Origin: Hydrogenophaga sp.
GTDB taxonomy: Bacteria > Pseudomonadota > Gammaproteobacteria > Burkholderiales > Burkholderiaceae_C
Length of the DNA stretch: 64,000 nucleotides
Direction of reading: 5' to 3'
Assembly (NCBI RefSeq): GCF_030373225.1
Contig: NZ_JAUCZG010000003.1
Location: 141,488 to 205,487 of the forward strand
The notes under the pieces: model-generated
The model's database searches: none
The model's input: only the letters and a program-made list of their open reading frames with translations
What the model was told of the DNA's origin: nothing
Part shown: positions 1 to 7,995 of the stretch, piece by piece
How the letters are laid out: each line of letters opens with the position of its first letter
Position numbering within the stretch: the first letter of the stretch is position 1
Program-made: the position numbers and the translations under genes

Positions 1-100
1 GCGCCGGGTCGTGCGGGGCTGTCGTGCATGGCCCGATGACCGCACCACCGGTCAGAAAGCGGGTTTCCCCTAGCTGCTCTTCATCCCATCGTACACATAA

Positions 101-117
101 ACTGTATACACATTTTG
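101..117. promoter_or_regulatory. Putative operator with TGTATACA core upstream of the nucleobase permease
   Basis: An 8-bp palindrome, TGTATACA, lies in the sequence ACTGTATACACATTTTG, about 20 bp before the permease start. The same CTGTATACACATT string occurs again before the ABC transporter at 1758. A related half site, GTACACAT, lies just upstream at 91-98. Palindromes of this TGTATACA kind are typical of GntR-family repressors; that assignment is inference and no regulator gene for it is in the window. Confidence 0.55.
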
Positions 118-138
118 CATGCATTGAAGGAGCATTCC

Positions 139-1620
139 ATGTCCAACCCTGTTCACCCGGTCGATGAAGTCCTGCCCGCAGGCCGGCTCACGGCACTCGG
201 CCTGCAGCACGTGCTGGTGATGTACGCCGGCGCCGTCGCGGTGCCGCTCATCGTGGGCCGCGCGCTCAAGCTCAGCCCGGAGCAGGTGGCCATGCTGATC
301 TCGGCCGACCTGTTCTGCTGCGGCCTGGTCACGCTGATCCAGTCGCTGGGCGCCACCCAGTGGTTCGGCATCAAGCTGCCGGTGATGATGGGCGTGACCT
401 TCGCGTCGGTCGCCCCCATGGTGGCCATGGCCAACAACAACCCCGGCGTGCAGGGCGCGGGGCTGATCTTCGGCGCCATCATCGGCGCGGGTGTGGTGTC
501 GATCGCGATCGCGCCCGTCGTCAGCCGCATGCTGCGGTTCTTTCCGCCGGTGGTCACCGGCACCATCATCGCGGTCATCGGCATCAGCCTCATGCGCATC
601 GGCATCAACTGGATCTTCGGCAACCCCTTCGGTCCCACCGCACCCAGCGTTCCCAGCCCCGAGCACCTGCAGTGGCTCGATGCGGTCAAGCAGGCATCTG
701 CCAGTGGCGCGGTGCCCGACATGCCCAAGGGCGTGGCCCTGGTCGGCAGCGTGCCCAACCCGGCCTATGCGCAGCTGCCGCACATCGCCATTGCCGCCGT
801 CGTGCTGGTGTCCATCCTGCTGATCGCCAAGTTCGCTCGCGGCTTCATTGCCAACATCTCGGTGCTGCTGGGCATCGTCATCGGCGGCGTGATCGCCACC
901 GCCGCCGGCCTGATGAACTTCGACAAGGTCGGCAAGGCGCACTGGTTCGACCTGGTGCTGCCGTTCGAAATCGCCACGCCGGTCTTCGACCCCATCCTGA
1001 TCCTCACCATGAGCCTGGTGATGATCGTGGTGATGATCGAATCCACCGGCATGTTCCTGGCGCTGGGCGACATGACCGAGCGCAAGATCGACCAGAAAGC
1101 GCTCACTGCCGGCCTGCGCACCGACGGCCTGGGCACGCTCATTGGCGGCATCTTCAACACCTTCCCGTACACCAGCTTCTCGCAGAACGTGGGGCTGGTG
1201 GGCGTCACCGGCGTGAAGAGCCGATTCGTCTGCGTGGCCGGCGGGGTGATCCTCATCGTGCTCGGTCTGCTGCCCAAGATGGCGGCGCTGGTCGAGTCGC
1301 TGCCCACCTTCGTGCTGGGCGGTGCCGGCCTTGTCATGTTCGGCATGGTCGCCGCCACCGGGATCCGCATCCTCGCGGGTGTGGACTACAAGGGCAACCG
1401 CAACAACCTGTTCGTTGTGGCGGTGTCGATCGGTTTCGGCATGATTCCGCTGGTGGCACCCAACTTCAAACAATGGATGCCGCACGCGATCCATCCGCTG
1501 ATCGAATCGGGCATCCTGCTGGCGTCCATCAGCGCGGTGGCGCTCAACCTGTTCTTCAACGGCAGCCAGGGCGACACCGCGGGCGCGGTCCATGCTGCCC
1601 GACAGGCCGAGGCGCATTGA
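139..1620 (+). CDS. NCS2-family xanthine/uric acid (nucleobase) permease
   Basis: A 493-residue inner-membrane nucleobase:cation symporter of the NCS2 family (UraA/XanQ/PbuX/UacT fold, about 14 membrane segments). Family hallmarks are visible: the LQH of the first segment, the ESTGMFLALGD motif of the central region, and QNVGLVGVTGVKSR in the NCS2 signature region. The QNxGLV..TGVxSR form resembles the xanthine/uric acid branch more than the uracil branch; the exact substrate is inference. The start at 139 was preferred over an in-frame ATG at 115 because GGAG lies 8-11 bases upstream of it. A GntR-like operator precedes the gene and an intrinsic terminator follows. A purine ABC importer and a guanine-deaminase-like gene lie downstream, which fits purine salvage or catabolism. 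Confidence 0.9.
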   Translation: MSNPVHPVDEVLPAGRLTALGLQHVLVMYAGAVAVPLIVGRALKLSPEQVAMLISADLFCCGLVTLIQSLGATQWFGIKLPVMMGVTFASVAPMVAMANNNPGVQGAGLIFGAIIGAGVVSIAIAPVVSRMLRFFPPVVTGTIIAVIGISLMRIGINWIFGNPFGPTAPSVPSPEHLQWLDAVKQASASGAVPDMPKGVALVGSVPNPAYAQLPHIAIAAVVLVSILLIAKFARGFIANISVLLGIVIGGVIATAAGLMNFDKVGKAHWFDLVLPFEIATPVFDPILILTMSLVMIVVMIESTGMFLALGDMTERKIDQKALTAGLRTDGLGTLIGGIFNTFPYTSFSQNVGLVGVTGVKSRFVCVAGGVILIVLGLLPKMAALVESLPTFVLGGAGLVMFGMVAATGIRILAGVDYKGNRNNLFVVAVSIGFGMIPLVAPNFKQWMPHAIHPLIESGILLASISAVALNLFFNGSQGDTAGAVHAARQAEAH

Positions 1621-1639
1621 AGCGCGTCAGCGCCACCCG

Positions 1640-1663
1640 AAAGGCCCCTTCCGGGGCCTTTTT
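1640..1663 (+). terminator. Intrinsic terminator after the nucleobase permease
   Basis: AAGGCCCC, a TTCC loop, GGGGCCTT and a short T tract form an 8-bp stem 20 bases after the permease stop codon. It separates the permease from the ABC transporter unit. Confidence 0.8.
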
Positions 1664-1757
1664 CGCGGACCCGGTGGCCTCATGCTGGTGCGCCCCAGTT
1701 TGGTGCACTGAATTCAGGGTAAGCCATGTAGACGCACCGATCGCGGGAAATCAGAAT

Positions 1758-1773
1758 CTGTATACACATTCTG
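1758..1773. promoter_or_regulatory. Second copy of the TGTATACA operator-like site, before the ABC importer
   Basis: CTGTATACACATTCTG repeats the 13-base string CTGTATACACATT found before the nucleobase permease. It lies about 130 bp before the substrate-binding protein gene, in an otherwise featureless 240-bp gap, which suggests that both transport units answer to the same regulator. Confidence 0.55.
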
Positions 1774-1901
1774 TGTTCAAAACGATCCCCTGCGCCCGTT
1801 TCCAAGGGTAAGCACGGCTGGCACCCTTATTGCTGATGAAGAAACATGCCGGAGCGCGCCCGAAACGCCCATTTGCAAACCCTCACACCAACGGAGAACC
1901 C

Positions 1902-2933
1902 ATGAACAAACGCCACTTCCTCCAGACCGCCGCAGCCATCGCCACCCTGGCCACCATGGGCACTGCCGCGGCCCAGACACCCATCAAGTTCCAGCTCGAC
2001 TGGCGCTTCGAGGGCCCGGCTGCGCTGTTCCTGCAGCCGGCGGCCAAGGGTTACTTCAAGCAGGCAGGGCTCGACGTCACCATCGACTCGGGCAACGGTT
2101 CGGGCGGCACGGTGACCCGTGTGGCCTCGGGCACCTACGACATGGGCTTTGCCGACATGGCGGCACTGATGGAGTTCCACGCCAACAACCCGGACGCACC
2201 CAACAAGCCGGTGGCCGTGATGATGGTCTACAACAACACGCCGGCGGCCGTGCTCGCCCTCAAGAAGAGCGGCATCACCAAGCCGGCCGACCTCAACGGC
2301 AAGAAACTCGGCGCTCCGGTGTTCGACGCTGGCCGCAAGGGCTTCCCGATCTTCCAGAAAGCCAACAACATCGGCAACGTGGCCTGGACCTCGATGGACC
2401 CACCGCTGCGCGAGACCATGCTGGTGCGCGGCGACATCGACGCCATCACCGGTTTCTCGTTCACCTCGCTGCTCAACCTGGAAGCGCGCGGCGTGAAAGC
2501 CGAAGACGTGGTCATCATGAATTACGCCGACAACGGCGTGAAGCTCTATGGCAACGCCATCATCGCCTCGCCCAAGCTGATTGCCGAGAACCCGGCCGCC
2601 ATCAAGGCCTTCCTCACCGCCTTCGCCAAGGGTGCCAAAGACGCCATGGCAAACCCCACTGCGGCCATCGAAACCGTGAAGGCGCGCGACGGCATCATCA
2701 ACGTGCCGCTGGAAACGCGCCGCCTGCAGCTGGCGATCGACGCGGTGGTGGCCAGCCCCGACGCGCGCAAGGAAGGCTTCGGTCAGGTGGTTCCCGGGCG
2801 CCTGGCGCTGATGGCCTCGCAAGTCTCCGACGCCTACGGCACCAAGACCCGCGTCGACGCGGGCAAGGTCTGGAACGGCTCCATGCTGCCTGCCGCTGCC
2901 GACCTCAACGTGCTGCCGCCCGCGAAGAAATAA
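1902..2933 (+). CDS. ABC transporter periplasmic substrate-binding protein, NMT1/THI5-like
   Basis: A 343-residue solute-binding protein of the NMT1/THI5-like (NitT/TauT/SsuA) family. It begins with a Sec signal peptide (MNKRHFLQ, a hydrophobic stretch, then AAAQ near residues 22-25), followed by the family opening KFQLDWRFEGP. The start at 1902 is set by GGAG at 1893 and gives a clean signal peptide; the reading frame is open further upstream. With the ATPase and permease that follow it forms a complete importer. The operator shared with a purine permease and the deaminase gene downstream suggest a purine or related heterocycle as substrate. That is inference, because family members bind many compounds (thiamine precursors, sulfonates, nitrate, riboflavin). 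Confidence 0.85.
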   Translation: MNKRHFLQTAAAIATLATMGTAAAQTPIKFQLDWRFEGPAALFLQPAAKGYFKQAGLDVTIDSGNGSGGTVTRVASGTYDMGFADMAALMEFHANNPDAPNKPVAVMMVYNNTPAAVLALKKSGITKPADLNGKKLGAPVFDAGRKGFPIFQKANNIGNVAWTSMDPPLRETMLVRGDIDAITGFSFTSLLNLEARGVKAEDVVIMNYADNGVKLYGNAIIASPKLIAENPAAIKAFLTAFAKGAKDAMANPTAAIETVKARDGIINVPLETRRLQLAIDAVVASPDARKEGFGQVVPGRLALMASQVSDAYGTKTRVDAGKVWNGSMLPAAADLNVLPPAKK

Positions 2934-2957
2934 GGCCCGAGCCCGGCCACTGGCCCA

Positions 2958-2990
2958 GGCCAGCCACCCTGCGGCGGCTGGCCTTTTTTT
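2958..2990 (+). terminator. Intrinsic terminator inside the ABC operon
   Basis: GGCCAGCC, a 10-base loop, GGCTGGCC and seven T residues form a strong rho-independent terminator between the binding-protein gene and the ATPase gene. Partial read-through here would make more binding protein than membrane components. Confidence 0.8.
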
Positions 2991-3011
2991 CAGGATTTTC
3001 AGGACAAGCCC

Positions 3012-3833
3012 ATGCAAGACACTCCCGGCGCTCCGCCCTTCGTCGACTTCGATCAGGTCTGGCTGGCCTACAACGACGATCTGCTGGCACAGAACACCTT
3101 TGCCGTCGAAGACATCAACCTCAAGGTCAGGCAGGGTGAGTTCATCGCCATCGTCGGTCCCTCGGGGTGTGGCAAGTCCACCTTCATGAAGCTCACCACC
3201 GGGCTGAAGATGCCCAGCATGGGCAAGATCCGCATCGACGGCCAGCCCGTCACCGGACCGCTGAAGATTTCGGGCATGGCCTTCCAGGCACCCTCGCTGC
3301 TGCCCTGGCGCACCACGCTGGACAACGTGCTGCTGCCGCTGGAGATCGTCGAGCCGTTCCGCAGCCAGTTCAAGGACCGCAAGCGCGAGTTCGAGGAGCG
3401 CGCGAAAAAACTGCTGGCCAGCGTGGGCCTGGGCGGCATGGAGAAGAAATTTCCGTGGGAACTCTCGGGCGGCATGCAGCAACGCGCCAGCATCTGCCGC
3501 GCACTGGTGCACGAGCCCAAGATGCTGCTGCTCGACGAGCCCTTCGGCGCGCTCGACGCCTTCACCCGCGAAGAGCTCTGGTGCACGCTGCGCGATCTCT
3601 GGGAGGCGCAACGCTTCAACGTCATCCTGGTCACGCACGACCTGCGCGAATCGGTGTTTCTCGCCGACACCGTGTACTGCATGAGCAAGAGCCCGGGTCG
3701 CTTCGTGGTGCAGCGCGAGATCCCGATCCCGCGCACGCGCGACCTGGAAGTGACCTACACCAAGGAGTTCTCCGACATCGTGCTCGAGCTGCGTGGCCAC
3801 ATCGGCGCCATGCGAACCCCGGTCAACCAGTGA
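3012..3833 (+). CDS. ABC transporter ATP-binding protein (NitT/TauT type)
   Basis: The 273-residue cytoplasmic ATPase of the importer. Walker A GPSGCGKST (residues 49-57), Q-loop AFQAPSLLPWR, signature LSGGMQQR (about 151-158), Walker B LLLDEPFGALD and the H-loop THD are all intact. The PSLLPW string after the Q-loop is typical of the SsuB/TauB/ThiZ-type branch. The ATG at 3012 follows directly after the internal terminator. The permease gene begins 13 bases after its stop. Confidence 0.92.
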   Translation: MQDTPGAPPFVDFDQVWLAYNDDLLAQNTFAVEDINLKVRQGEFIAIVGPSGCGKSTFMKLTTGLKMPSMGKIRIDGQPVTGPLKISGMAFQAPSLLPWRTTLDNVLLPLEIVEPFRSQFKDRKREFEERAKKLLASVGLGGMEKKFPWELSGGMQQRASICRALVHEPKMLLLDEPFGALDAFTREELWCTLRDLWEAQRFNVILVTHDLRESVFLADTVYCMSKSPGRFVVQREIPIPRTRDLEVTYTKEFSDIVLELRGHIGAMRTPVNQ

Positions 3834-3846
3834 ACGGAACCTCACC

Positions 3847-4617
3847 ATGAACCTGAACAAAAAACAGATGGAGCGCTGGTCGCCCTTCCTGCTCCTGCTG
3901 GCCATCATCGTCGTCTGGGAAGTCATCACCAGCGGCTTCGGCGTCTCCGAATTCATCTTCCCCAGCCCTTCGCGCATCTGGGAACAGACGCTGGAGCACA
4001 AGACCACCATCCTCGGCCACGCCTGGCGCACCTACTGGGTGACCATGGCCGGCTTCGGCATCGCCATCGTGGTCGGGGTGCTGCTGGGCTTTCTCATCGG
4101 CAGCTCGCGCCTGGCGTATGCGGCGGTCTACCCGCTCATGACCGCCTTCAACGCGCTGCCCAAGGCGGCCTTCGTGCCCATCCTCGTGGTGTGGTTCGGC
4201 ATCGGCGTGGGCCCGGCCATCCTCACCGCCTTCCTCATCAGCTTCTTTCCCATCATGGTCAACATCGCCACCGGGCTGGCCACGCTGGAGCCGGAGCTCG
4301 AAGACGTTCTGCGGGTGCTCGGTGCCAAGCGCTGGGACGTGCTGACCAAGGTCGGCCTGCCGCGCTCCATGCCCTACTTCTTCGGCTCGCTCAAGGTGGC
4401 GATCACGCTGGCCTTCGTGGGCACCACGGTGTCGGAGATGACGGCCTCCAACGAGGGCATCGGCTACCTGCTGATCTCGGCGGGTTCCTCGATGCAGATG
4501 GGCCTGGCCTTCAGCGGTCTGCTGGTGGTCGGCGCGATGGCGATGGTGATGTACGAACTGTTCAGCTGGATCGAGAAGCACACCACGGGCTGGGCACACC
4601 GCGGGTCGCAGAACTGA
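3847..4617 (+). CDS. ABC transporter permease (NitT/TauT type)
   Basis: A 256-residue inner-membrane permease with about six hydrophobic segments and the BPD_transp_1 coupling (EAA-like) loop around LRVLGAKRWDVLTKVGLP, the surface that docks to the ATPase. The start at 3847 gives MNLNKKQMERWSPF and lies 13 bases after the ATPase stop; an in-frame ATG at 3793 would lie inside the ATPase gene. It completes the binding protein/ATPase/permease set. Confidence 0.9.
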   Translation: MNLNKKQMERWSPFLLLLAIIVVWEVITSGFGVSEFIFPSPSRIWEQTLEHKTTILGHAWRTYWVTMAGFGIAIVVGVLLGFLIGSSRLAYAAVYPLMTAFNALPKAAFVPILVVWFGIGVGPAILTAFLISFFPIMVNIATGLATLEPELEDVLRVLGAKRWDVLTKVGLPRSMPYFFGSLKVAITLAFVGTTVSEMTASNEGIGYLLISAGSSMQMGLAFSGLLVVGAMAMVMYELFSWIEKHTTGWAHRGSQN

Positions 4618-4679
4618 CCTTCCGCGCGCCTGACCATGCTCCTCGATCAGGCCCCACCAGGCCTCTGTCTGCGCTCTGA

Positions 4680-5156
4680 ATGAACCACGATCAAGTCACC
4701 CGGCACCTGCGACACGCCAACGACGTCGCGCGGCGAGCGGCCAGCATGGGCCGTCACCCGTTTGGCGCCTTGCTGGTCGCACCCGACGGCGAGACGGTGC
4801 TGGCCGAGCAGGGCAACATCGACACGGTGAACCACGCGGAGTCCACGCTGGCGCGCACGGCGGCGGACAACTGGCCAGGCGAGTACCTGGCACGCTGCAC
4901 CCTGGTGACCACCTTCGAGCCGTGTGCCATGTGCACCGGCACGATCTACTGGGCCAACATCGGGCGGGTGGTCTACGGGGCGAGTGAAGAGGCCTTGCTC
5001 GCACTCACCGGCAGCCATGAAGAGAACCCCACGCTGTCCCTGCCTTGTCGCGAGGTGTTGGCCCGGGGTCAGAAGTCCGTGGAGGTGGTGGGACCGGTGG
5101 CTTCCATGGAGGCCGAGATGCTGGAGCCGCATCTCGGGTTCTGGGCGGCCCGTTAG
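4680..5156 (+). CDS. Guanine-deaminase-like nucleoside/base deaminase (CDA fold)
   Basis: A 158-residue protein of the cytidine deaminase-like zinc hydrolase fold. The zinc and catalytic residues are visible: HAE (His52, Glu54) and PCAMC (Cys82, Cys85). Length and layout resemble the small GuaD-type guanine deaminases and TadA-like deaminases. Its place behind purine transport genes favours a free purine base such as guanine as substrate, which would yield xanthine. This is inference, since CDA-fold paralogs differ in substrate. It is 62 bp after the permease. Its last four bases overlap the convergent msrA. Confidence 0.75.
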   Translation: MNHDQVTRHLRHANDVARRAASMGRHPFGALLVAPDGETVLAEQGNIDTVNHAESTLARTAADNWPGEYLARCTLVTTFEPCAMCTGTIYWANIGRVVYGASEEALLALTGSHEENPTLSLPCREVLARGQKSVEVVGPVASMEAEMLEPHLGFWAAR

Positions 5157-5692
5157 GTCTTGGCCAACCGGGCAAAGGTCTTGCGGAACTTCGCCACCTT
5201 GGGTGCAGCGACCATCATGCAGTAGCCCTGGTTCGGGTTGCGTGCAAAGAAATCCTGGTGGTAATCCTCGGCTGGCCAGTAGTTGTCCAGCGGCTTCACC
5301 TCGGTCACGATCGGCCGGCCAAAAGCCTTGTCGCGCGTGAGCTCCTCGATCAGGTCCTGCGCCACGGCCTGCTGCTCGGGCGTGGTGAAGTAGATCCCGC
5401 TGCGGTATTGCGTGCCCACGTCATTGCCCTGGCGGTTCAGCGTGGTCGGGTCGTGGATCACGAAGAAGATCTCAAGAATTTCGCGCGTGCTGATTTGCGC
5501 CGGGTCGTACTCCAGCCGCACCACCTCGTTGTGCCCGGTCGTGCCGCTGCACACCGCCTCGTAGCCCGGCTGCTGGACATGGCCGTTGCTGTAGCCCGAC
5601 TCCACGTCGCTCACGCCCTTGACTCCCACGTACACCGACTCGGTGCACCAGAAGCAGCCACCACCCAACACCAACACCTGTTTGTCGCTCAT
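5153..5692 (-). CDS. msrA: Peptide-methionine (S)-S-oxide reductase
   Basis: A 179-residue cytoplasmic repair enzyme that reduces methionine-S-sulfoxide in proteins. The catalytic motif GCFWC is at residues 12-16 (nucleophile Cys13). Other MsrA features are the conserved SGYSNGHV region, the YE..CSG.TGH segment and DPTTLNRQGNDVGTQYRS. The frame is open upstream as far as 6148, but MSDKQVLVLGGGCFWC is the standard MsrA start. Its stop codon overlaps the stop of the deaminase gene on the other strand, so the two transcripts converge with no spacer. Confidence 0.95.
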   Translation of the reverse strand: MSDKQVLVLGGGCFWCTESVYVGVKGVSDVESGYSNGHVQQPGYEAVCSGTTGHNEVVRLEYDPAQISTREILEIFFVIHDPTTLNRQGNDVGTQYRSGIYFTTPEQQAVAQDLIEELTRDKAFGRPIVTEVKPLDNYWPAEDYHQDFFARNPNQGYCMMVAAPKVAKFRKTFARLAKT

Positions 5693-5750
5693 GCCTTCAT
5701 CCTTCCGATCGACACATCCACCGTCCGGGAACGGATGGCTGGAAACCGCT

Positions 5751-6641
5751 TCACTGTACCGATTGCGCGGCATCGCGCACCGCGCCCAGGAATGCCCCCA
5801 GCGCGGCCTGGTCTCTGTCGGTCTTCCACAGGCAGTGCGTTTCATAGGCCGGCGTCTGGACATCCAGCGGCACGAACACCGCGCCGGGCAGGCCGGCCTG
5901 CTGCAGCGCGGCCGGCACCAGGGCGCAGCCCAGGCCCTGGGACACGATGGAGACCACACTGAGCCAGTGGCGCAGCTCGAAGCGGATCTCGGGCGAGAAG
6001 CCCGCGTCGGCACACAGGCCAAGGATGCGTTCGTGGTAATCGGGCGAGACAGCGCGCGACACCACCGCGAACGGCTCGCCCTGCAGCCGCGCCAGCGACA
6101 GCTTCCTGCGTCGCGCCAGCGCATGCCCCTGCGGCAGGCAGGCCACAAAAGGCTGGCTGGACACCAGGATCTGCGAGAAGCCCGCCGGCACGCGCGTGGT
6201 GTGCACGAAGCCGATGTCCAGCCGCTCGTGCATGAGGTCGATCAGCTGGTCGCTCGAACTCAGTTCGCGCAACACCAGCCGCAGTTTGGGGTGCCCGGCC
6301 GAAAACCGCTTCAGGATCTGCGGCAGGCCGCGGTAGAGCACGGTGCCGGCGAAACCGATCTGCAGGCTGCCCACCATGCCCTGCGACACCTCGCGGGCCT
6401 CGCGTGCGGCCAGCCCGGCCTGGTCCAGCAGCGATCGCGCCGCCGGCACGAAGGCCTGGCCGGCCGCCGTGAGCTGAACGCCCCGGCTGTTGCGGGTGAA
6501 GAGCTGCGCCCCGACCGAAGCCTCGAGCTGCTGGATATTGAGCGAGAGCGGCGGCTGCGTGATGGCCAGGCGCTGGGCTGCGCGGCCAAAGTGCAACTCC
6601 TCGGCCAGCACCAGGAAGTAACGCAGGTGGCGGAATTCCAT
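5751..6641 (-). CDS. LysR-family regulator, likely controlling glutaryl-CoA dehydrogenase
   Basis: A 296-residue LysR-type regulator: N-terminal winged HTH (residues 1-60, MEFRHLRYFLVLAEELHFGRAA start) and a C-terminal LysR substrate domain. It is divergent from the acyl-CoA dehydrogenase gene with 102 bp between them, the usual layout for a LysR activator and its target. GcdR-type regulators next to gcdH are known in Pseudomonas and Burkholderia relatives; assigning this one the same role is inference from position. An inverted repeat in the shared gap is a candidate binding site. Confidence 0.85.
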   Translation of the reverse strand: MEFRHLRYFLVLAEELHFGRAAQRLAITQPPLSLNIQQLEASVGAQLFTRNSRGVQLTAAGQAFVPAARSLLDQAGLAAREAREVSQGMVGSLQIGFAGTVLYRGLPQILKRFSAGHPKLRLVLRELSSSDQLIDLMHERLDIGFVHTTRVPAGFSQILVSSQPFVACLPQGHALARRRKLSLARLQGEPFAVVSRAVSPDYHERILGLCADAGFSPEIRFELRHWLSVVSIVSQGLGCALVPAALQQAGLPGAVFVPLDVQTPAYETHCLWKTDRDQAALGAFLGAVRDAAQSVQ

Positions 6642-6664
6642 GAATAGCTTTCCTGTATGGACGG

Positions 6665-6690
6665 ATACCTATTCGATATTAGACAGGTAT
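6665..6690. promoter_or_regulatory. Inverted repeat in the LysR/gcdH intergenic region
   Basis: ATACCT and AGGTAT form a perfect 6-bp inverted repeat separated by 14 bases, in the middle of the 102-bp divergent promoter region. Position and AT-richness fit a LysR-type operator, although the spacer is longer than the classic T-N11-A site. Confidence 0.45.
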
Positions 6691-6743
6691 TCATGGCGGG
6701 CAGACAATGCATGCATTGCCACCCACAAACGGAGACACCGACC

Positions 6744-7937
6744 ATGCTTTCACCCACCAAGGCCAAAGCCAGCTTCAGCTGGGAAGATCCCTTCCACCTT
6801 GACGCGCAGCTCACCGACGACGAGCGCCAGGTGCGCGAGGCGGCCCATGCCTATTGCCAGGAAAAGCTGCTGCCACGGGTGACCGAGGCCTTCCGCCATG
6901 AGAAGACCGACCCGGCCATCTTTCGCGAGATGGGCGAACTCGGCCTGCTCGGCCCCACCATTCCCGAGGCCTATGGCGGCAGCGGGCTGAACCATGTCTG
7001 TTATGGCCTGGTGGCGCGCGAGGTCGAACGGGTGGATTCGGGTTACCGCTCCATGATGAGCGTGCAGAGCTCGCTGGTGATGGTGCCGATCAACGAGTTC
7101 GGCACCGAGGAACAGAAACAGAAATACCTGCCCAAGCTGGCCAGCGGCCACTGGATCGGCTGTTTCGGCCTGACCGAGCCCAACCACGGCTCCGACCCCG
7201 GCAGCATGGTCACGCGCGCCAGAAAGGTCGCCGGCGGCTACAGCATTTCCGGCTCCAAGATGTGGATCAGCAACAGCCCGATCGCCGACGTGTTCGTGGT
7301 CTGGGCCAAAGACGACGAAGGCTCGATCCGTGGCTTCATCCTCGACAAGGGCATGAAAGGCCTGTCGGCCCCGGCGATCCACAGCAAGGTCGGCCTGCGC
7401 GCCTCCATCACCGGCGAGATCGTGATGGACGGCGTCTTCTGCCCCGAAGAAAACGCCTTCCCCGAGGTGCGTGGCCTCAAGGGCCCGTTCACCTGCCTCA
7501 ACAGCGCGCGCTACGGCATCGCCTGGGGCGCGCTCGGTGCGGCCGAAGACTGCTACTTCCGCGCCCGCCAGTATGTGATGGACCGCCACCAGTTCGGCCG
7601 TCCGCTGGCGGCCAACCAGCTGATCCAGAAGAAGCTGGCCGACATGCTCACCGAGATCAGCCTGGGCCTGCAGGGCTGCCTGCGCCTGGGCCGCATGAAG
7701 GACGAAGGCACGGCAGCGGTGGAGATCACCAGCATCCTCAAGCGCAACAGCTGCGGCAAGTCGCTCGACATCGCCCGCATGGCGCGCGACATGATGGGTG
7801 GCAACGGCATCAGCGACGAATTCGGCGTGGCCCGCCACCTGGTGAACCTGGAGGTGGTCAACACCTACGAAGGCACGCACGACATCCACGCGCTCATCCT
7901 GGGCCGTGCCATCACCGGGATCCAGGCGTTTTCCTGA
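6744..7937 (+). CDS. gcdH: Glutaryl-CoA dehydrogenase
   Basis: A 397-residue FAD-dependent acyl-CoA dehydrogenase. The C-terminal string [20 protein letters not shown] with its catalytic Glu, the [13 protein letters not shown] segment with the conserved Arg, and [15 protein letters not shown] identify the glutaryl-CoA dehydrogenase branch, which converts glutaryl-CoA to crotonyl-CoA and CO2 in lysine, tryptophan and benzoyl-CoA degradation. The start at 6744 has GGAG 10 bases upstream; the frame stays open to 6657. The gcdG CoA-transferase that often accompanies it is not adjacent here. Confidence 0.9.
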   Translation: MLSPTKAKASFSWEDPFHLDAQLTDDERQVREAAHAYCQEKLLPRVTEAFRHEKTDPAIFREMGELGLLGPTIPEAYGGSGLNHVCYGLVAREVERVDSGYRSMMSVQSSLVMVPINEFGTEEQKQKYLPKLASGHWIGCFGLTEPNHGSDPGSMVTRARKVAGGYSISGSKMWISNSPIADVFVVWAKDDEGSIRGFILDKGMKGLSAPAIHSKVGLRASITGEIVMDGVFCPEENAFPEVRGLKGPFTCLNSARYGIAWGALGAAEDCYFRARQYVMDRHQFGRPLAANQLIQKKLADMLTEISLGLQGCLRLGRMKDEGTAAVEITSILKRNSCGKSLDIARMARDMMGGNGISDEFGVARHLVNLEVVNTYEGTHDIHALILGRAITGIQAFS

Positions 7938-7995
7938 TGCCTTGAGGCGCCATCCGTGCCACGGGCGCTGGCACGGATTCTGTTAGCTTCAAGGC

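Noticed and set aside
5153..6148. An extended MsrA start at 6148 giving 331 residues
   Set aside because: The extra N-terminus is out-of-frame shadow of the LysR gene; MsrA proteins start near MSDKQVLVLGGGCFWC.
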